From NCBI RefSeq assembly GCF_001614315.2, contig NZ_LVEG02000016.1, positions 1 through 64,000 of the forward strand: a stretch of DNA of 64,000 nt, written 5' to 3'. The notes beneath the pieces are model-generated. The model worked only from the letters and a program-made list of their open reading frames with translations, was not told the DNA's origin and searched no databases. The DNA comes from Halofilum ochraceum. Its GTDB lineage: Bacteria; Pseudomonadota; Gammaproteobacteria; XJ16; Halofilaceae. This document shows positions 47,843-56,823 of this stretch, one piece after another. A program made the translations under genes and the position numbers. How positions within the stretch are numbered: position 1 is the stretch's first letter; each line of letters starts with the position of its first letter.

Positions 47843-48523
47843 TCAGGCGCCCGGCTGGTAGCGGGTAGGGTCCGCGACGCCGGCGTCGGCGAAGCCCTGG
47901 GCCCGGAGCCGGCAGGAATCGCAGACGCCACAGCCGCGGCCCTCGCCGTCGGCCTGGTAGCAGGAAACGGTGTGGACGTAGTCGACACCCAGTTCGGTGC
48001 CACGCTGGATGATTTCGGCCTTGCTCCAGTCGATGAGCGGCGCTTCGATTGTGACCGGTTCCCCTTCGACTCCGCGGCGCGTGGCGAGGTTCGCCATGCG
48101 TTCGAAGGCGGCTATGTACTCGGGACGGCAGTCGGGGTAGCCCGAATAGTCGACGGCGTTGACGCCGACGTAGATGGCGTCGGCCGCCAGCACCTCCGCC
48201 CAGGCCAGCGCGTAGGCGAGGAAGATGGTGTTGCGCGCCGGGACGTAGGTGACCGGGATACCGTCCGATGGGGTCTCGGGTACGTCGATATCCGGGTCCG
48301 TGAGCGCGGAACCGCCGAATGCGGCGAGGTCGATATCGGCGATGCGGTGCTCGGCCACGCCGCGGTCGCGGGCGACGGCGGCCGCCGCTTCGAGTTCGAT
48401 ATCGTGGCGCTGGCCGTAGCGGAAACTCATCGCGAAGACCTCGTGGCCGTCGGCCTGGGCCATGGCGAGCGCGGTCGCGGAATCGAGGCCGCCGGAGAGG
48501 AGGACTACGGCTTTTGGGGGCAT
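47843..48523 (-). CDS. queC: 7-cyano-7-deazaguanine synthase
   Basis: 226 residues with the N-type ATP pyrophosphatase P-loop [14 protein letters not shown] (residues 6-19) and the C-terminal zinc cluster [10 protein letters not shown] with an upstream Cys (SCYQ). It converts carboxy-deazaguanine, made by QueE, to preQ0 for queuosine. It lies downstream of queE on the same strand, separated by about 260 bp holding REP-like sequence. Confidence 0.96.
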   Translation of the reverse strand: MPPKAVVLLSGGLDSATALAMAQADGHEVFAMSFRYGQRHDIELEAAAAVARDRGVAEHRIADIDLAAFGGSALTDPDIDVPETPSDGIPVTYVPARNTIFLAYALAWAEVLAADAIYVGVNAVDYSGYPDCRPEYIAAFERMANLATRRGVEGEPVTIEAPLIDWSKAEIIQRGTELGVDYVHTVSCYQADGEGRGCGVCDSCRLRAQGFADAGVADPTRYQPGA

Positions 48524-48637
48524 GATCGACGGTTATTCCGGTCGTGGTCTGGAGCGGGTCATTATGGCGATTGGCGCGATCGTGTGCAGTGGATGGCGCT
48601 CCCCGCGGCGGGCACGATCCGGTGGTTGCCCTGCCCG

Positions 48638-48753
48638 TCGGCGCGTCTTCGACCGGCGCGTTGGTCTTGCTCGAACGCGCGCCTGCGAAGTGTGCGCGCG
48701 TTAACGCACCCGGCCCCTCGTGCGGGAACCATCGCGAGCAAGCTCGCTCCTAC
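48638..48753. repeat. REP-like sequences between queE and queC
   Basis: The first part (48638-48693) shares TTCGACCGGCGCG with the element at 2572 and is partly palindromic. The second (48731-48753), read on the minus strand as GTAGGAGCGAGCTTGCTCGC, is the single-unit version of the 25665-25800 repeat. No gene is seen in this 262-bp gap. Confidence 0.65.
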
Positions 48754-48785
48754 AGGTATGGGCAGAGCGCGCCGGGCTGGAGCGT

Positions 48786-49463
48786 TCAGCGGCCGGGTTC
48801 GTCGCCCCAGATGATCTTGTGGAGCTGGAGCTGCATGCGCACCGGCGGCTGTTCGGCGGCGATCCAGTCGGCGAGATCGCGCGGGCTCAGGCTTTCCCAC
48901 ACCGGTGAAAACCAGATCGTGCAGATCCCGCCGAGCCGGCGCTGGTGGATCTGATCCACGGCCCATTCGAAGTCGTTGCGGTCACAGAGAACGAACTTGA
49001 TCTGATCGCGGGCCGTCAGCTGCCCGATGTTTTCCCAGAGGTTGCGTTCGCACTCGCCGGACCCCGGCGTCTTGAGGTCAAGCACCCGGGAGACGCGCCG
49101 GTCCACGCCGGATATATCCAAGGCACCAGAGGTCTCGAGGCTGACTTCGTGGCCGGCATCGCACAGGCGCGTCAGCAGCGACAGACACCCGGGCTGCGCC
49201 AGTGGCTCGCCGCCGGTCACACACACATGGTGGCTGCCGAGTTCGGCGACGGTACCGAGGACGTCATCAACGGAGTGACTTTCACCACCGTGGAATGCGT
49301 AAGCGGTGTCGCAGTACACGCAACGCAGCGGACAGCCGGTCAGGCGCACGAACACGGTCGGCGCGCCCGTGGTCGCACCCTCGCCCTGCAGGGAGCGGAA
49401 AATCTCCGTGATCCGCACCCGCTCGGTGGCGGGGAGATCGCGCACGGCGGCCGACGCTTCCAT
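48786..49463 (-). CDS. queE: 7-carboxy-7-deazaguanine synthase (radical SAM)
   Basis: 225 residues. The radical-SAM cluster motif is the QueE form, CPLRCVYCDT, with the EIFRSLQGEG opening and CVTGGEPLAQ for SAM binding. It rearranges carboxy-tetrahydropterin to carboxy-deazaguanine in queuosine synthesis. ATG 49463 is preferred over a TTG one codon earlier. It starts 8 bp after the cpoB stop, continuing the tol-pal operon into queuosine genes as in many gammaproteobacteria. Confidence 0.96.
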   Translation of the reverse strand: MEASAAVRDLPATERVRITEIFRSLQGEGATTGAPTVFVRLTGCPLRCVYCDTAYAFHGGESHSVDDVLGTVAELGSHHVCVTGGEPLAQPGCLSLLTRLCDAGHEVSLETSGALDISGVDRRVSRVLDLKTPGSGECERNLWENIGQLTARDQIKFVLCDRNDFEWAVDQIHQRRLGGICTIWFSPVWESLSPRDLADWIAAEQPPVRMQLQLHKIIWGDEPGR

Positions 49464-49471
49464 CAACGCAC

Positions 49472-50329
49472 CTATCCGGACTCTTCCTTGATCTTCAGCA
49501 GGCGTTCCTCCGCCAGCCGCGCCACGGCGCTGTTGGCGTGCTCCTGCGTGACCTTCTCCAGCGCCTCGCGCGCCTCGTCCAGGCGGTCGAGTTCATACAG
49601 CGAATAACCGATCTTCAGGCGCGCGTCCGGCACCTTCGCGCTGTCCGGGTAGTTGGACACCACTTTGCGGAAGGCCTCCAGCGCCGCCGCGAAGTCCCGC
49701 GTGACATAACGCGACTCGCCAAGCCAGTACTGCGCGTTGTCGGAGTACGGCCCCTCCGGGTACTTCTCGACGAAATCACCGAAGGCCGACGCGGCCTCAC
49801 TGTAGCGGCCATCCTTGAGCAGGCTGAAGGCCGCGTCATAGGCTTCCCGCTGGGCGTTCTGATTGGTGCCCGTCTCGCTTCCCGAACCCGCGTCGGGCGA
49901 GTCGCCTTCCGCGCCCGAGGTGGCCGAACCGGCAGCGGCGCCACTGCCGCCGCTGTCCGCACCACCGGAATCGCCGCCGCCTGAACCGCCGCCATTGCTG
50001 TCGGCCTCCTCGGCTTCGGCACCGGCCACTTCCAGCTCGCGGATCCGCCGGTCGAGATCCCCGTAGAGGTTGCGCTGGCGCTCGCGCAGTTCATCCATGC
50101 GATGGCCCTGGGTCTCGAGTTCACCCCGCAGTTCCCGGATCTCCCGTTCCAGCTCGCTCGTGCGCTGGATCAGGTCGGCGATCTGGCCACTGTCGAGGAT
50201 GTTCTCCATGCGGCGCATGCGCCGGTCGAGTTCTTCCACAGTCGGCTCAGCCGCGGCCACTATGGGCGCGGACAGCGCCAAAGCGACGCCCAGAGCGATA
50301 GCGGTCTGTACTGCGCGAACGCGGGCCAT
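49472..50329 (-). CDS. cpoB: Cell division coordinator CpoB (YbgF)
   Basis: 285 residues: a signal peptide (to about IVAAAEP), a trimerising coiled coil (residues about 30-100), a Gly/Ser/Asp-rich linker (about 107-155), and a C-terminal TPR domain (AYDAAFSLLKDGRYSEAASAF onward). It is periplasmic and links Tol-Pal outer-membrane constriction to peptidoglycan synthesis at division. It follows pal by 11 bp, the standard place. Confidence 0.94.
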   Translation of the reverse strand: MARVRAVQTAIALGVALALSAPIVAAAEPTVEELDRRMRRMENILDSGQIADLIQRTSELEREIRELRGELETQGHRMDELRERQRNLYGDLDRRIRELEVAGAEAEEADSNGGGSGGGDSGGADSGGSGAAAGSATSGAEGDSPDAGSGSETGTNQNAQREAYDAAFSLLKDGRYSEAASAFGDFVEKYPEGPYSDNAQYWLGESRYVTRDFAAALEAFRKVVSNYPDSAKVPDARLKIGYSLYELDRLDEAREALEKVTQEHANSAVARLAEERLLKIKEESG

Positions 50330-50340
50330 GGGACCTCCCG

Positions 50341-50934
50341 TCAGTTACTGCCGCCGGAGGCGGGATAGACGATCTCGACGCGGCGATTCTTCGCCCAGGC
50401 CTCTTCGTTGTGGCCTTCCACGGCGGGGACTTCCTCGCCATAGCTGATCGTTTCGATCTGCCGGTTCGAGGCGCCGTACGCCTGCAGCAGTCGGCTGACG
50501 GCATCCGCGCGACGAGCGCCCAGACCGACGTTGTACTCGCGCGAGCCCCGTTCGTCCGTGTGCCCTTCGAGACGCACCTCGACATCCGAGTATTCCGCGA
50601 GATACGCGGCATGGCGACGGATCGTGTCCATGAACTTTTCCTGCACTGAACTGGAGTCGAACTCGAAGTAGATCGTCCGGTCGGCGAGCAGACCACTCGA
50701 ATCTTCGATGGCGTCACGGCTAAAGGGGCAGTCCGGCGGGCACTCTTCCGCGGTCAGCCTGCGGGCGCCTTCTCCGTCCTCCATGCCATCGGTCTCGGCA
50801 GACGTCCCGGTATCGGTGTCCGCGGCAGCGTCGGTCTCCTCGGTGGTGGTGTCCGTCGGATCCTGGGGCGCCGTGGCACAGCCCGCCAGAACCAGGAACA
50901 GCGACAGGGCGAAGGCCCGGATCATGCTCTGCAT
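50341..50934 (-). CDS. pal: Peptidoglycan-associated lipoprotein Pal
   Basis: 197 residues from ATG 50934 with GAGGAG upstream. The lipobox is LVLAGCATAP, followed by an acidic Thr/Asp/Glu-rich linker and an OmpA-like peptidoglycan-binding domain (IYFEFDSSSVQ, LEGHTDERGSREYNVGLGARRA). It anchors the outer membrane to peptidoglycan and binds TolB. The acidic linker is longer than in E. coli Pal, in keeping with a salt-adapted proteome. Confidence 0.96.
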   Translation of the reverse strand: MQSMIRAFALSLFLVLAGCATAPQDPTDTTTEETDAAADTDTGTSAETDGMEDGEGARRLTAEECPPDCPFSRDAIEDSSGLLADRTIYFEFDSSSVQEKFMDTIRRHAAYLAEYSDVEVRLEGHTDERGSREYNVGLGARRADAVSRLLQAYGASNRQIETISYGEEVPAVEGHNEEAWAKNRRVEIVYPASGGSN

Positions 50935-50994
50935 GGTGTTACTCCTCATTATGATGACAGCCCCTCAGCGGACTGCGCATTGTGTTGTGCCCAC

Positions 50995-52305
50995 TCAGTC
51001 ACGAAACGGTCCCCAGGCGGGTTCACGTACGTCTCCCTGCGACTGCGACAGGCGTGCGGCCGCACGGCCGTCCGTCGAAACCGATCCCAGCACACCACGC
51101 CCTCGGTGATCCGTAGCGAACAGGATCATGCCGCCATTGGGCGCGAAGGTCGGCGACTCGTCGAGCTGTCCCTCGCTGACCACGCGCATCAGTTCGGAAC
51201 CACGATCGAGTACCGCGATCCGGAAACGGCCATTCTGCATACGGTGAACGAAAGTCAGACGCTCGCCATCCGGAGAGATATCGGGATCGGCGTTGTAGTT
51301 GCCCTCGAACGTGAGCCGCCGCGCGCGCTCGGAGCGATCCACCGGAATACTGTAGATCTGCGGCCCGCCGGAGCGGTCCGAAGTGAATATCAGGTTCTCG
51401 CCATCCGGCGTCCAGACCGGAGACGTATCGATGCCGCCGCTGCGCGTGACGCGCCGGGCCTCGTTGCTCGCGAGGTCGAGCACGTAGATTTCGGGGTTGC
51501 CTTCGTGCGACAGCGTAACCGCCAGCCGATCGCCCCCGGGGGACCACGCCGGCGCGCCGTTGATCCCGGCGCGTGAAGACACCTTCTTGCGCCCGCCGGA
51601 GGCAACGCGCTGCACGTAGATGGCGGGCCGACCCTCCTCGAAAGAGACATAGGCGAGGCGTTCGCCGTCCGGCCCCCAGGCGGGCGACATAATCGGTTCG
51701 CGCGAGGTCAGGATCGTGCGCGGATTGTAGCCATCGTAGTCCGAGACCTGGAGCGTGTAGCGCCGCTGATCGCCCGAACCCTGCACGGCGACATAGGCGA
51801 TGCGGGTGGAAAACGCGCCCCGCTCACCGGTGATTTCCTCGTACACCACGTCGCTGATCTCGTGGGCGAGGCTGCGCACGCCGTTGCGCCCCACCTCGTA
51901 GCTGTAGCCGACCATCTGCTCCTGGCGGGCCACGTCGAACAGCTGGAAGCGCACGTTGTAACCGGGACCGTCATCGAGCGGCTGCACGCGGCCGATCACC
52001 ACATGATCGACCCCCAGCGTGCGCCAGTTGCCGAAGCGGACCTCATCCGCCCGGGTCGGCTGCGAGACATGGTCCTGCCGATCCATCGGCTCGAACTCGC
52101 CGCTGCGGGTCAGGTCATTGGAGATCAGGCCGGCAATATCCTCGGGCGGATTGCCCTCACCGGCCCAACCGAACGGCACCACGGCGATCGGCCGTGCGCC
52201 GGCGGCGCCCTCGGTGATCTCGATCTGCAGCACCGCGGCGGCCGGCGTCGACAGCGCCATCAGGGCGAGCGCGGCAAGCGCGTGGAATATACGGGCGGAC
52301 GGCAT
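50995..52305 (-). CDS. tolB: Tol-Pal system beta-propeller protein TolB
   Basis: 436 residues with a signal peptide (ends near TPAAAV), an N-terminal alpha/beta domain and six-bladed WD40-like TolB repeats (for example SPAWGPDGERLAYVSFE and SPVWTPDGENLIFTSDR). It is periplasmic and binds Pal and TolA. Its ATG overlaps the tolA stop by one base. Confidence 0.97.
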   Translation of the reverse strand: MPSARIFHALAALALMALSTPAAAVLQIEITEGAAGARPIAVVPFGWAGEGNPPEDIAGLISNDLTRSGEFEPMDRQDHVSQPTRADEVRFGNWRTLGVDHVVIGRVQPLDDGPGYNVRFQLFDVARQEQMVGYSYEVGRNGVRSLAHEISDVVYEEITGERGAFSTRIAYVAVQGSGDQRRYTLQVSDYDGYNPRTILTSREPIMSPAWGPDGERLAYVSFEEGRPAIYVQRVASGGRKKVSSRAGINGAPAWSPGGDRLAVTLSHEGNPEIYVLDLASNEARRVTRSGGIDTSPVWTPDGENLIFTSDRSGGPQIYSIPVDRSERARRLTFEGNYNADPDISPDGERLTFVHRMQNGRFRIAVLDRGSELMRVVSEGQLDESPTFAPNGGMILFATDHRGRGVLGSVSTDGRAAARLSQSQGDVREPAWGPFRD

Positions 52306-53354
52306 CAGGAGGCTTCCGGTCTGAAGTTGAACTGGAGCACGCGTTCGAACACCTCCGGCTCCGGGGCCTGAGGCAACGGCGAGGCTCTGCGCACCGCGGA
52401 CACCACGGAGTCACAGAATGCGGAGCCGCCGGAACACGAGAGTAGTCTAACATCCGTGACATCGCCGCTCGGGATCTGGGTCACCTGTACCTCGGCGCGA
52501 TCCCCTTCGCTGAAGCCGCTCGGCTGGCGCCAGTTGCTCTGCACCCGGCGTTTGATCGCGTTCTTGTACTGGTCGAGCAGCTCGGCGAGACGCTCCTGAC
52601 GCGCTTCCTCGGCGGCTGCCGCCTGCTCGCGCGCCTTGCGCTCGGCCTCCTCCTGCGCCTTGCGGGCGGCCTCGCGCTCGGCCGCTTCCTCGGCCTCCTG
52701 CGCCTCCTGGCGCGCGCGTTCGGCCTCTTCCCGGGCCGCCGCCTGCGCGGCCTCGGCCTCGCGGCGCTCCTGTTCGAGCTCCTCCAGCCGCTTGCGCTCT
52801 TCTTCTCGCGCCTCGGCCAGCTTCTGCTGTTGCTGTTCGAGTTCCTCGAGCTCCTGGCGTTCCTGCTCGCGCTGCTGGGCCAGCCGCTCCTGCTCTTCGG
52901 CCAATTCTTTACGCTGCTGCTCAAGCTGTTCGCGTTCCGAGCGCAGGCGCTTGAGTTCCTCTGAGACCTGTTCGGACTCCTGGCGCTGCTGCTGCTCCGA
53001 GGTCTCGAGTTCCGCCAGCTCCTCGGCCTGTTTCTCGCGCTGGCGTTCGAACTTCTCCAGCATCTCGGCCTGCTGCTGTTTCTGCTGTTCCAGTTCATCG
53101 ACCTGCTCGCGCAGCTGCCGCTGACGCTTGATCGCCTCGCGCTCCTCGGCCTTTTCCTGGGCCTCGAGCTGGCGCATGGTCTCCTGGACCTCCTGCTCGT
53201 CGACCGCGACCGCATTCACCGGTTCACCGCCCGGATCAGGCGTCTGCGGCGCCGAACCAATGCTCACGCCGAGCACCAGCCCGCCGACGAGGGCGATATG
53301 CCCCACGGCCGCGACCACGAGCGATTCCGGATATTCGCGCAGGACCTCCGACAT
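52305..53354 (-). CDS. tolA: Tol-Pal system protein TolA
   Basis: 349 residues: one N-terminal inner-membrane helix (AVGHIALVGGLVLGVSIG), a very long Glu/Gln/Lys/Arg/Ala helical region (about 50-265) spanning the periplasm, and a C-terminal TonB-like domain with a Cys pair (SCSGGSAFC). It transmits force from TolQR to TolB-Pal. The rod is dominated by Q/E/R rather than the K/A repeats of E. coli. A 3-bp gap separates it from tolR. Confidence 0.95.
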   Translation of the reverse strand: MSEVLREYPESLVVAAVGHIALVGGLVLGVSIGSAPQTPDPGGEPVNAVAVDEQEVQETMRQLEAQEKAEEREAIKRQRQLREQVDELEQQKQQQAEMLEKFERQREKQAEELAELETSEQQQRQESEQVSEELKRLRSEREQLEQQRKELAEEQERLAQQREQERQELEELEQQQQKLAEAREEERKRLEELEQERREAEAAQAAAREEAERARQEAQEAEEAAEREAARKAQEEAERKAREQAAAAEEARQERLAELLDQYKNAIKRRVQSNWRQPSGFSEGDRAEVQVTQIPSGDVTDVRLLSCSGGSAFCDSVVSAVRRASPLPQAPEPEVFERVLQFNFRPEAS

Positions 53355-53357
53355 GAT

Positions 53358-53774
53358 TTATTGCGCTTCCGCGACGAGGCCGACCTGGGGCACACCGGAA
53401 CGCTGCAACAGCGCCATCGCCCTGACGACCTTCTGGTAATTGACGCCCTGATCTCCCCGCACGAGTACCCGGCGATCACCATCCCGGCGCATCGCCGCGG
53501 TCGCCAGGGTCACGAGCTGTTCCTCACCGATCGGCGACTCCGGGTTCTCGCCGATATTGATGAAAAACCGCCCTTCGCCATCCACCGTGACGATGAGGGG
53601 CTCGGACTGCGTCTGCTCCATCGGCTTCGCATCGGCCTTGGGCAGGGTCACTTCGACGCCGGTTTTAAGCAGCGGTGCGGTGATCATGAAGATCACCAGC
53701 AGCACGAGCATGACGTCGATGTAGGGAACGACGTTGATCTCCGCGATCGGTCGCCGCCGGCTGCGCCTGTCCAT
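53358..53774 (-). CDS. tolR: Tol-Pal system protein TolR
   Basis: 138 residues with the ExbD/TolR helix EINVVPYIDVMLVLLVIFMI, including the essential Asp in the membrane segment, and a periplasmic domain. With TolQ it forms the proton-driven motor. It starts 2 bp after the tolQ stop. Confidence 0.97.
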   Translation of the reverse strand: MDRRSRRRPIAEINVVPYIDVMLVLLVIFMITAPLLKTGVEVTLPKADAKPMEQTQSEPLIVTVDGEGRFFINIGENPESPIGEEQLVTLATAAMRRDGDRRVLVRGDQGVNYQKVVRAMALLQRSGVPQVGLVAEAQ

Positions 53775-53776
53775 CT

Positions 53777-54463
53777 TCAGGCCTCCGCCGTCCGCGCGTG
53801 GACCTGCCGGTGCAGCAGCGCCGTGAATTCTTCGATGAAGTTGTCGAAGCGGTTCTCGATCCTGCCGAGATCGTGGCTCAGGCGGTTGTAGGCGATCACG
53901 GCGGGGATCGCGGCGAACAGGCCGATCGCGGTCGCGACCAGCGCCTCGGCGATGCCGGGTGCGACCAGCGCGAGCGTGGCCTGGGAGACGTTCGACAGCG
54001 ACTGGAAGGCGTTCATGATGCCCCAGACGGTACCGAACAGCCCGACATAGGGGCTGACCGAGCCGACCGTCGCCAGGAACGCGAGATTGCCTTCGAGGCG
54101 GTCGGTCTCGCGCGACATCGCGATGCGCATCGAGCGCTGGGCGCCGTCGAGCACGTGCTTCGGTTCATGTCCCTGCTTCTGCAGCCGGGCATATTCCCCG
54201 AAACCGGCGGCGAACAGGCGCTCGGAACCGTCCGGCGTGGAGTCGCGATTCTGGACCTCACGGTAGAGTTCGGCTACCGAGCCGCCGGACCAGAAGCGTG
54301 CCTCGAAGTCGCCGGAGCGCCGGCGGGAAGCCCGGAACTGGCGCACTTTGGCGTAGATCAGGGCCCAGGAGAACACGGACGCGAGAACCAGGATCAGCAT
54401 GACGAGCTGAACCACGATGCTCGCTTCCGCGATCAGGTGGATCAGGGAAAGATCAGTCGTCAC
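53777..54463 (-). CDS. tolQ: Tol-Pal system protein TolQ
   Basis: 228 residues with three membrane helices of the MotA/TolQ/ExbB family. FLATVGSVSPYVGLFGTVWG and LALVAPGIAEALVATAIGLF are the conserved second and third helices. It is the inner-membrane proton-channel subunit with TolR. It overlaps the end of ybgC by 11 nt. Confidence 0.97.
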   Translation of the reverse strand: MTTDLSLIHLIAEASIVVQLVMLILVLASVFSWALIYAKVRQFRASRRRSGDFEARFWSGGSVAELYREVQNRDSTPDGSERLFAAGFGEYARLQKQGHEPKHVLDGAQRSMRIAMSRETDRLEGNLAFLATVGSVSPYVGLFGTVWGIMNAFQSLSNVSQATLALVAPGIAEALVATAIGLFAAIPAVIAYNRLSHDLGRIENRFDNFIEEFTALLHRQVHARTAEA

Positions 54464-54884
54464 CGGCGAAAACCTCCTTCATATCATCGGGCAGCGGGCG
54501 TGGGCGGAACGTGGCCGCGTCCAGGCACGCAATGCGTACCCGGCCGCTGCACAGGGCCTTGCCGTCGCGCAGCACCCGCTGTGCGAAATCGATCCGGGCG
54601 CGGCCGAGCTCGGCGATCCGCGCCTCGACCTCGAGCGCATCGTCGAGCCGGGCCGGCCCGTGGTAGTCCAGCTCGATCGAGCGCACCGCGAACAGGATTC
54701 CCCGGTCGCTGACGAGGGCCGTCTGGCCCCAGCCGGCCGCCCGCAACCATTCCGTGCGGGCGCGCTCGAGGTACTTGAGATAATTGGCGTAGTAGACCAC
54801 GCCACCGGCATCCGTATCTTCATAGTAAACACGGACGGGCAGGCGAAAACACGCACCACTGTCACTCGGTCCCGCTTTGGTCAT
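54453..54884 (-). CDS. ybgC: Tol-Pal-associated acyl-CoA thioesterase YbgC
   Basis: 143 residues of the hot-dog fold. The 4-hydroxybenzoyl-CoA-thioesterase motif [28 protein letters not shown] carries the active-site Asp in YEDTDAGG. It hydrolyses short- or medium-chain acyl-CoA and is associated with phospholipid enzymes at the inner membrane. It overlaps ruvB by 4 nt upstream and tolQ downstream, the conserved order. Confidence 0.95.
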   Translation of the reverse strand: MTKAGPSDSGACFRLPVRVYYEDTDAGGVVYYANYLKYLERARTEWLRAAGWGQTALVSDRGILFAVRSIELDYHGPARLDDALEVEARIAELGRARIDFAQRVLRDGKALCSGRVRIACLDAATFRPRPLPDDMKEVFAGDD

Positions 54885-55918
54885 GGCGCTTCGAAAAGAT
54901 CGCTGCCGCCCTGCGCGCGCGGGGCCGCCAGACCGAAATGGATGAACGCCGACTGCGTGGCCACGCGACCACGCGGTGTGCGCATCAACAACCCTTCCTG
55001 AATCAGGTACGGTTCGATGACCTCCTCGATCGTACCCGCCGACTCGCCGATCGCGGCGGCGACATTGTCCAGCCCCACCGGGCCACCGCCGAATTTGTCG
55101 ATGATCGAGCGCAGCAGCCGGTTATCGAGTCCGTCCAGTCCCAGCGTATCCACCTTCAGGAGATCCAGCGCCTCGTCCGCGATCCTGGCGTCGATCACGC
55201 CGTTGCCACGCACCTGGGCGTAGTCGCGCACCCGGCGCAGCAGTCGATTCGCGATCCGCGGAGTCCCCCGCGAGCGCCGGGCGATTTCATGCGCACCGTC
55301 CCCCTCGAGGCGGACATTCATGATGCTGGCCGAGCGCTCGACAATACGCCCGAGATCCGCCGCATTGTAGAACTCCAGACGCTGCACGATGCCGAACCGG
55401 TCACGCAATGGCGATGTCAGCAGACCGGCCCGCGTGGTCGCGCCGATCAGCGTGAACGGCGGCACATCGAGTTTCACCGAACGCGCGGCCGGGCCCTCGC
55501 CGATGACGATATCGAGCTGGTAATCCTCCATTGCCGGGTAAAGCACCTCTTCCACGACCGGGGAGAGGCGATGGATCTCGTCGACGAACAGGACGTCGTG
55601 GGCCTCGATATTGGTCAGGATCGCGGCGAGATCACCGGGGCGTTCGAGCACCGGCCCCGCCGTCTGACGCAGGTTGACACCCATCTCGTGGGCGATGATC
55701 GACGCCAGCGTCGTCTTGCCGAGCCCGGGCGGTCCGAAGATGAGCGTGTGATCCAGCGGTTCGCCGCGCTCGCGCGCCGCGCGCACGAAGATGCCGAGCT
55801 GCTCGTGGACGGTCGGCTGACCGAGATACTCGCCCAGGGTGCGCGGGCGGATAGCGCGATCGGTCGCCTCCTCCTCCGGCATCGACTCGGCGTTCGTCAG
55901 CCGTTCGGGCGTATTCAT
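54881..55918 (-). CDS. ruvB: Holliday junction helicase motor RuvB
   Basis: 345 residues. Walker [10 protein letters not shown] (about 60), Walker B FVDEIHRL, sensor GATTRAGLL and the C-terminal winged helix with PRGRVAT are all intact. It drives branch migration with RuvA. Here it leads the tol-pal operon and is separated from ruvA-ruvC by nearly 6 kb, whereas many relatives keep ruvCAB together. Confidence 0.97.
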   Translation of the reverse strand: MNTPERLTNAESMPEEEATDRAIRPRTLGEYLGQPTVHEQLGIFVRAARERGEPLDHTLIFGPPGLGKTTLASIIAHEMGVNLRQTAGPVLERPGDLAAILTNIEAHDVLFVDEIHRLSPVVEEVLYPAMEDYQLDIVIGEGPAARSVKLDVPPFTLIGATTRAGLLTSPLRDRFGIVQRLEFYNAADLGRIVERSASIMNVRLEGDGAHEIARRSRGTPRIANRLLRRVRDYAQVRGNGVIDARIADEALDLLKVDTLGLDGLDNRLLRSIIDKFGGGPVGLDNVAAAIGESAGTIEEVIEPYLIQEGLLMRTPRGRVATQSAFIHFGLAAPRAQGGSDLFEAP

Positions 55919-56055
55919 CGGGCGGCGGTTTCCAGCGCGTCGTTCGGGGGCCCGGGCGATATCCGGGCGACAGCCGGATGCAAACTACCATGGACGTGGG
56001 CGCGATTATACCGGCGCGCCGGCCTTCTGGTGGGCCATGCGCGACGGTCCTGCAT

Positions 56056-56085
56056 AAAAAAAAAGCCCCGTCGGGGGGACGGGGC
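56056..56085 (-). terminator. Rho-independent terminator after EF-hand gene A
   Basis: On the minus strand GCCCCGTC/GACGGGGC arms (8 bp, 5-nt loop) are followed by nine Ts. It ends the transcript of the EF-hand gene at 56217 and insulates ruvB. Confidence 0.92.
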
Positions 56086-56216
56086 ACCAATGGCTGGCCT
56101 GGGATCGTGGGTGCGGGCCACGACCGGGGGAGTCAGGCCAGTGCCAGAGGGGGCACGGCGTTGCCGTCGATTCCCGCGTCGGCGTCGTACGCCCGCGTCA
56201 TCGGCGGAACCCTTGT

Positions 56217-56507
56217 TCAATTGTTCGTGGTTCGAACTCCGGATGCGCTCAACTCCTCATGCCGCAGGAATTCATCCCACACCAGTGTATCATCAGAATC
56301 ACGGTCAAACTTGGCAAAATGTGTTGCCAGTCCCGGATTCGCCTGCGCTTCGCGCCGGCTGATCCGATCATCGGCATTGCGATCGAGGCGCTCGAATTCG
56401 GCCCTGGCGCGGCTCTCCAGATCACCGGTGGGCGTGGCCGTAGCGGCCAGCAGTGCACCCGAGATCAGGATCAGGCCCAGTGTCGTCGTGGCCGAGGCCG
56501 CTTTCAT
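56217..56507 (-). CDS. Small exported EF-hand protein A
   Basis: 96 residues from ATG 56507 with GGAG upstream. A signal peptide (ends near LLAATATP) precedes two EF-hand loops, DRNADDRISRRE (about 43) and DRDSDDTLVWDE (about 69). Calcium-type ligands are mostly kept, but the usual Gly at loop position 6 is Asp in both, which may lower affinity. It is probably periplasmic. A sigma-54 promoter and two TGTC-N10-GACA sites lie upstream, and a strong terminator downstream, so it is a single-gene unit likely controlled by GlrR. Confidence 0.82.
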   Translation of the reverse strand: MKAASATTTLGLILISGALLAATATPTGDLESRARAEFERLDRNADDRISRREAQANPGLATHFAKFDRDSDDTLVWDEFLRHEELSASGVRTTNN

Positions 56508-56585
56508 GCATCGATCTCCAGCGCCGAATCGTTGCGGTCTGTCGCTTTGCCAGCGCCCGGCCCACCCGGCGCGCAATCAGTGCAA

Positions 56586-56601
56586 TGCAGGCGTCGTGCC
56601 A
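56586..56601 (-). promoter_or_regulatory. Sigma-54 promoter of EF-hand gene A
   Basis: TGGCACG-ACGC-CTGCA on the minus strand. GG and GC are 12 bp apart, and it matches the -24/-12 consensus TGGCACG-N4-TTGCA except for one base. The start would be near 56575, about 68 nt before the ATG. Confidence 0.75.
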
Positions 56602-56705
56602 ACTTTATAAAGGCCCTTTTTTCAGGTAGTTATAGACACCTTCAGCGTCAAGGGCCGGAATCGAGCGGCACCGCGACCGGCACAGGCCATCGACAGCGCC
56701 ACAAC

Positions 56706-56723
56706 TGTCGCCGATTGGCGACA
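56706..56723. promoter_or_regulatory. GlrR-type enhancer site 1 (TGTC-N10-GACA)
   Basis: TGTCGCC-GATT-GGCGACA, a perfect palindrome with the exact TGTC-N10-GACA recognition pattern of GlrR/QseF. It is centred about 140 bp upstream of the sigma-54 start of EF-hand gene A. Confidence 0.75.
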
Positions 56724-56772
56724 CCCTGACGGTGCGGAATCCGCAGGTTATTGATTTTTGGGATTATTGATC

Positions 56773-56790
56773 TGTCGCCTGACGACGACA
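56773..56790. promoter_or_regulatory. GlrR-type enhancer site 2 (TGTC-N10-GACA)
   Basis: A second exact TGTC-N10-GACA, 67 bp from site 1 and 34 bp before the divergent GNAT start. An A/T-rich stretch lies between the two sites. It could act on EF-hand gene A and perhaps on the acetyltransferase. Confidence 0.7.
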
Positions 56791-56823
56791 GGGCGACTCG
56801 CCACGGGGCAAATGGAGACCAGA

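Noticed and set aside
48524-48785. preQ1 riboswitch upstream of queC
   Set aside because: No preQ1-I or -II aptamer pattern; the gap consists of REP-like palindromes.
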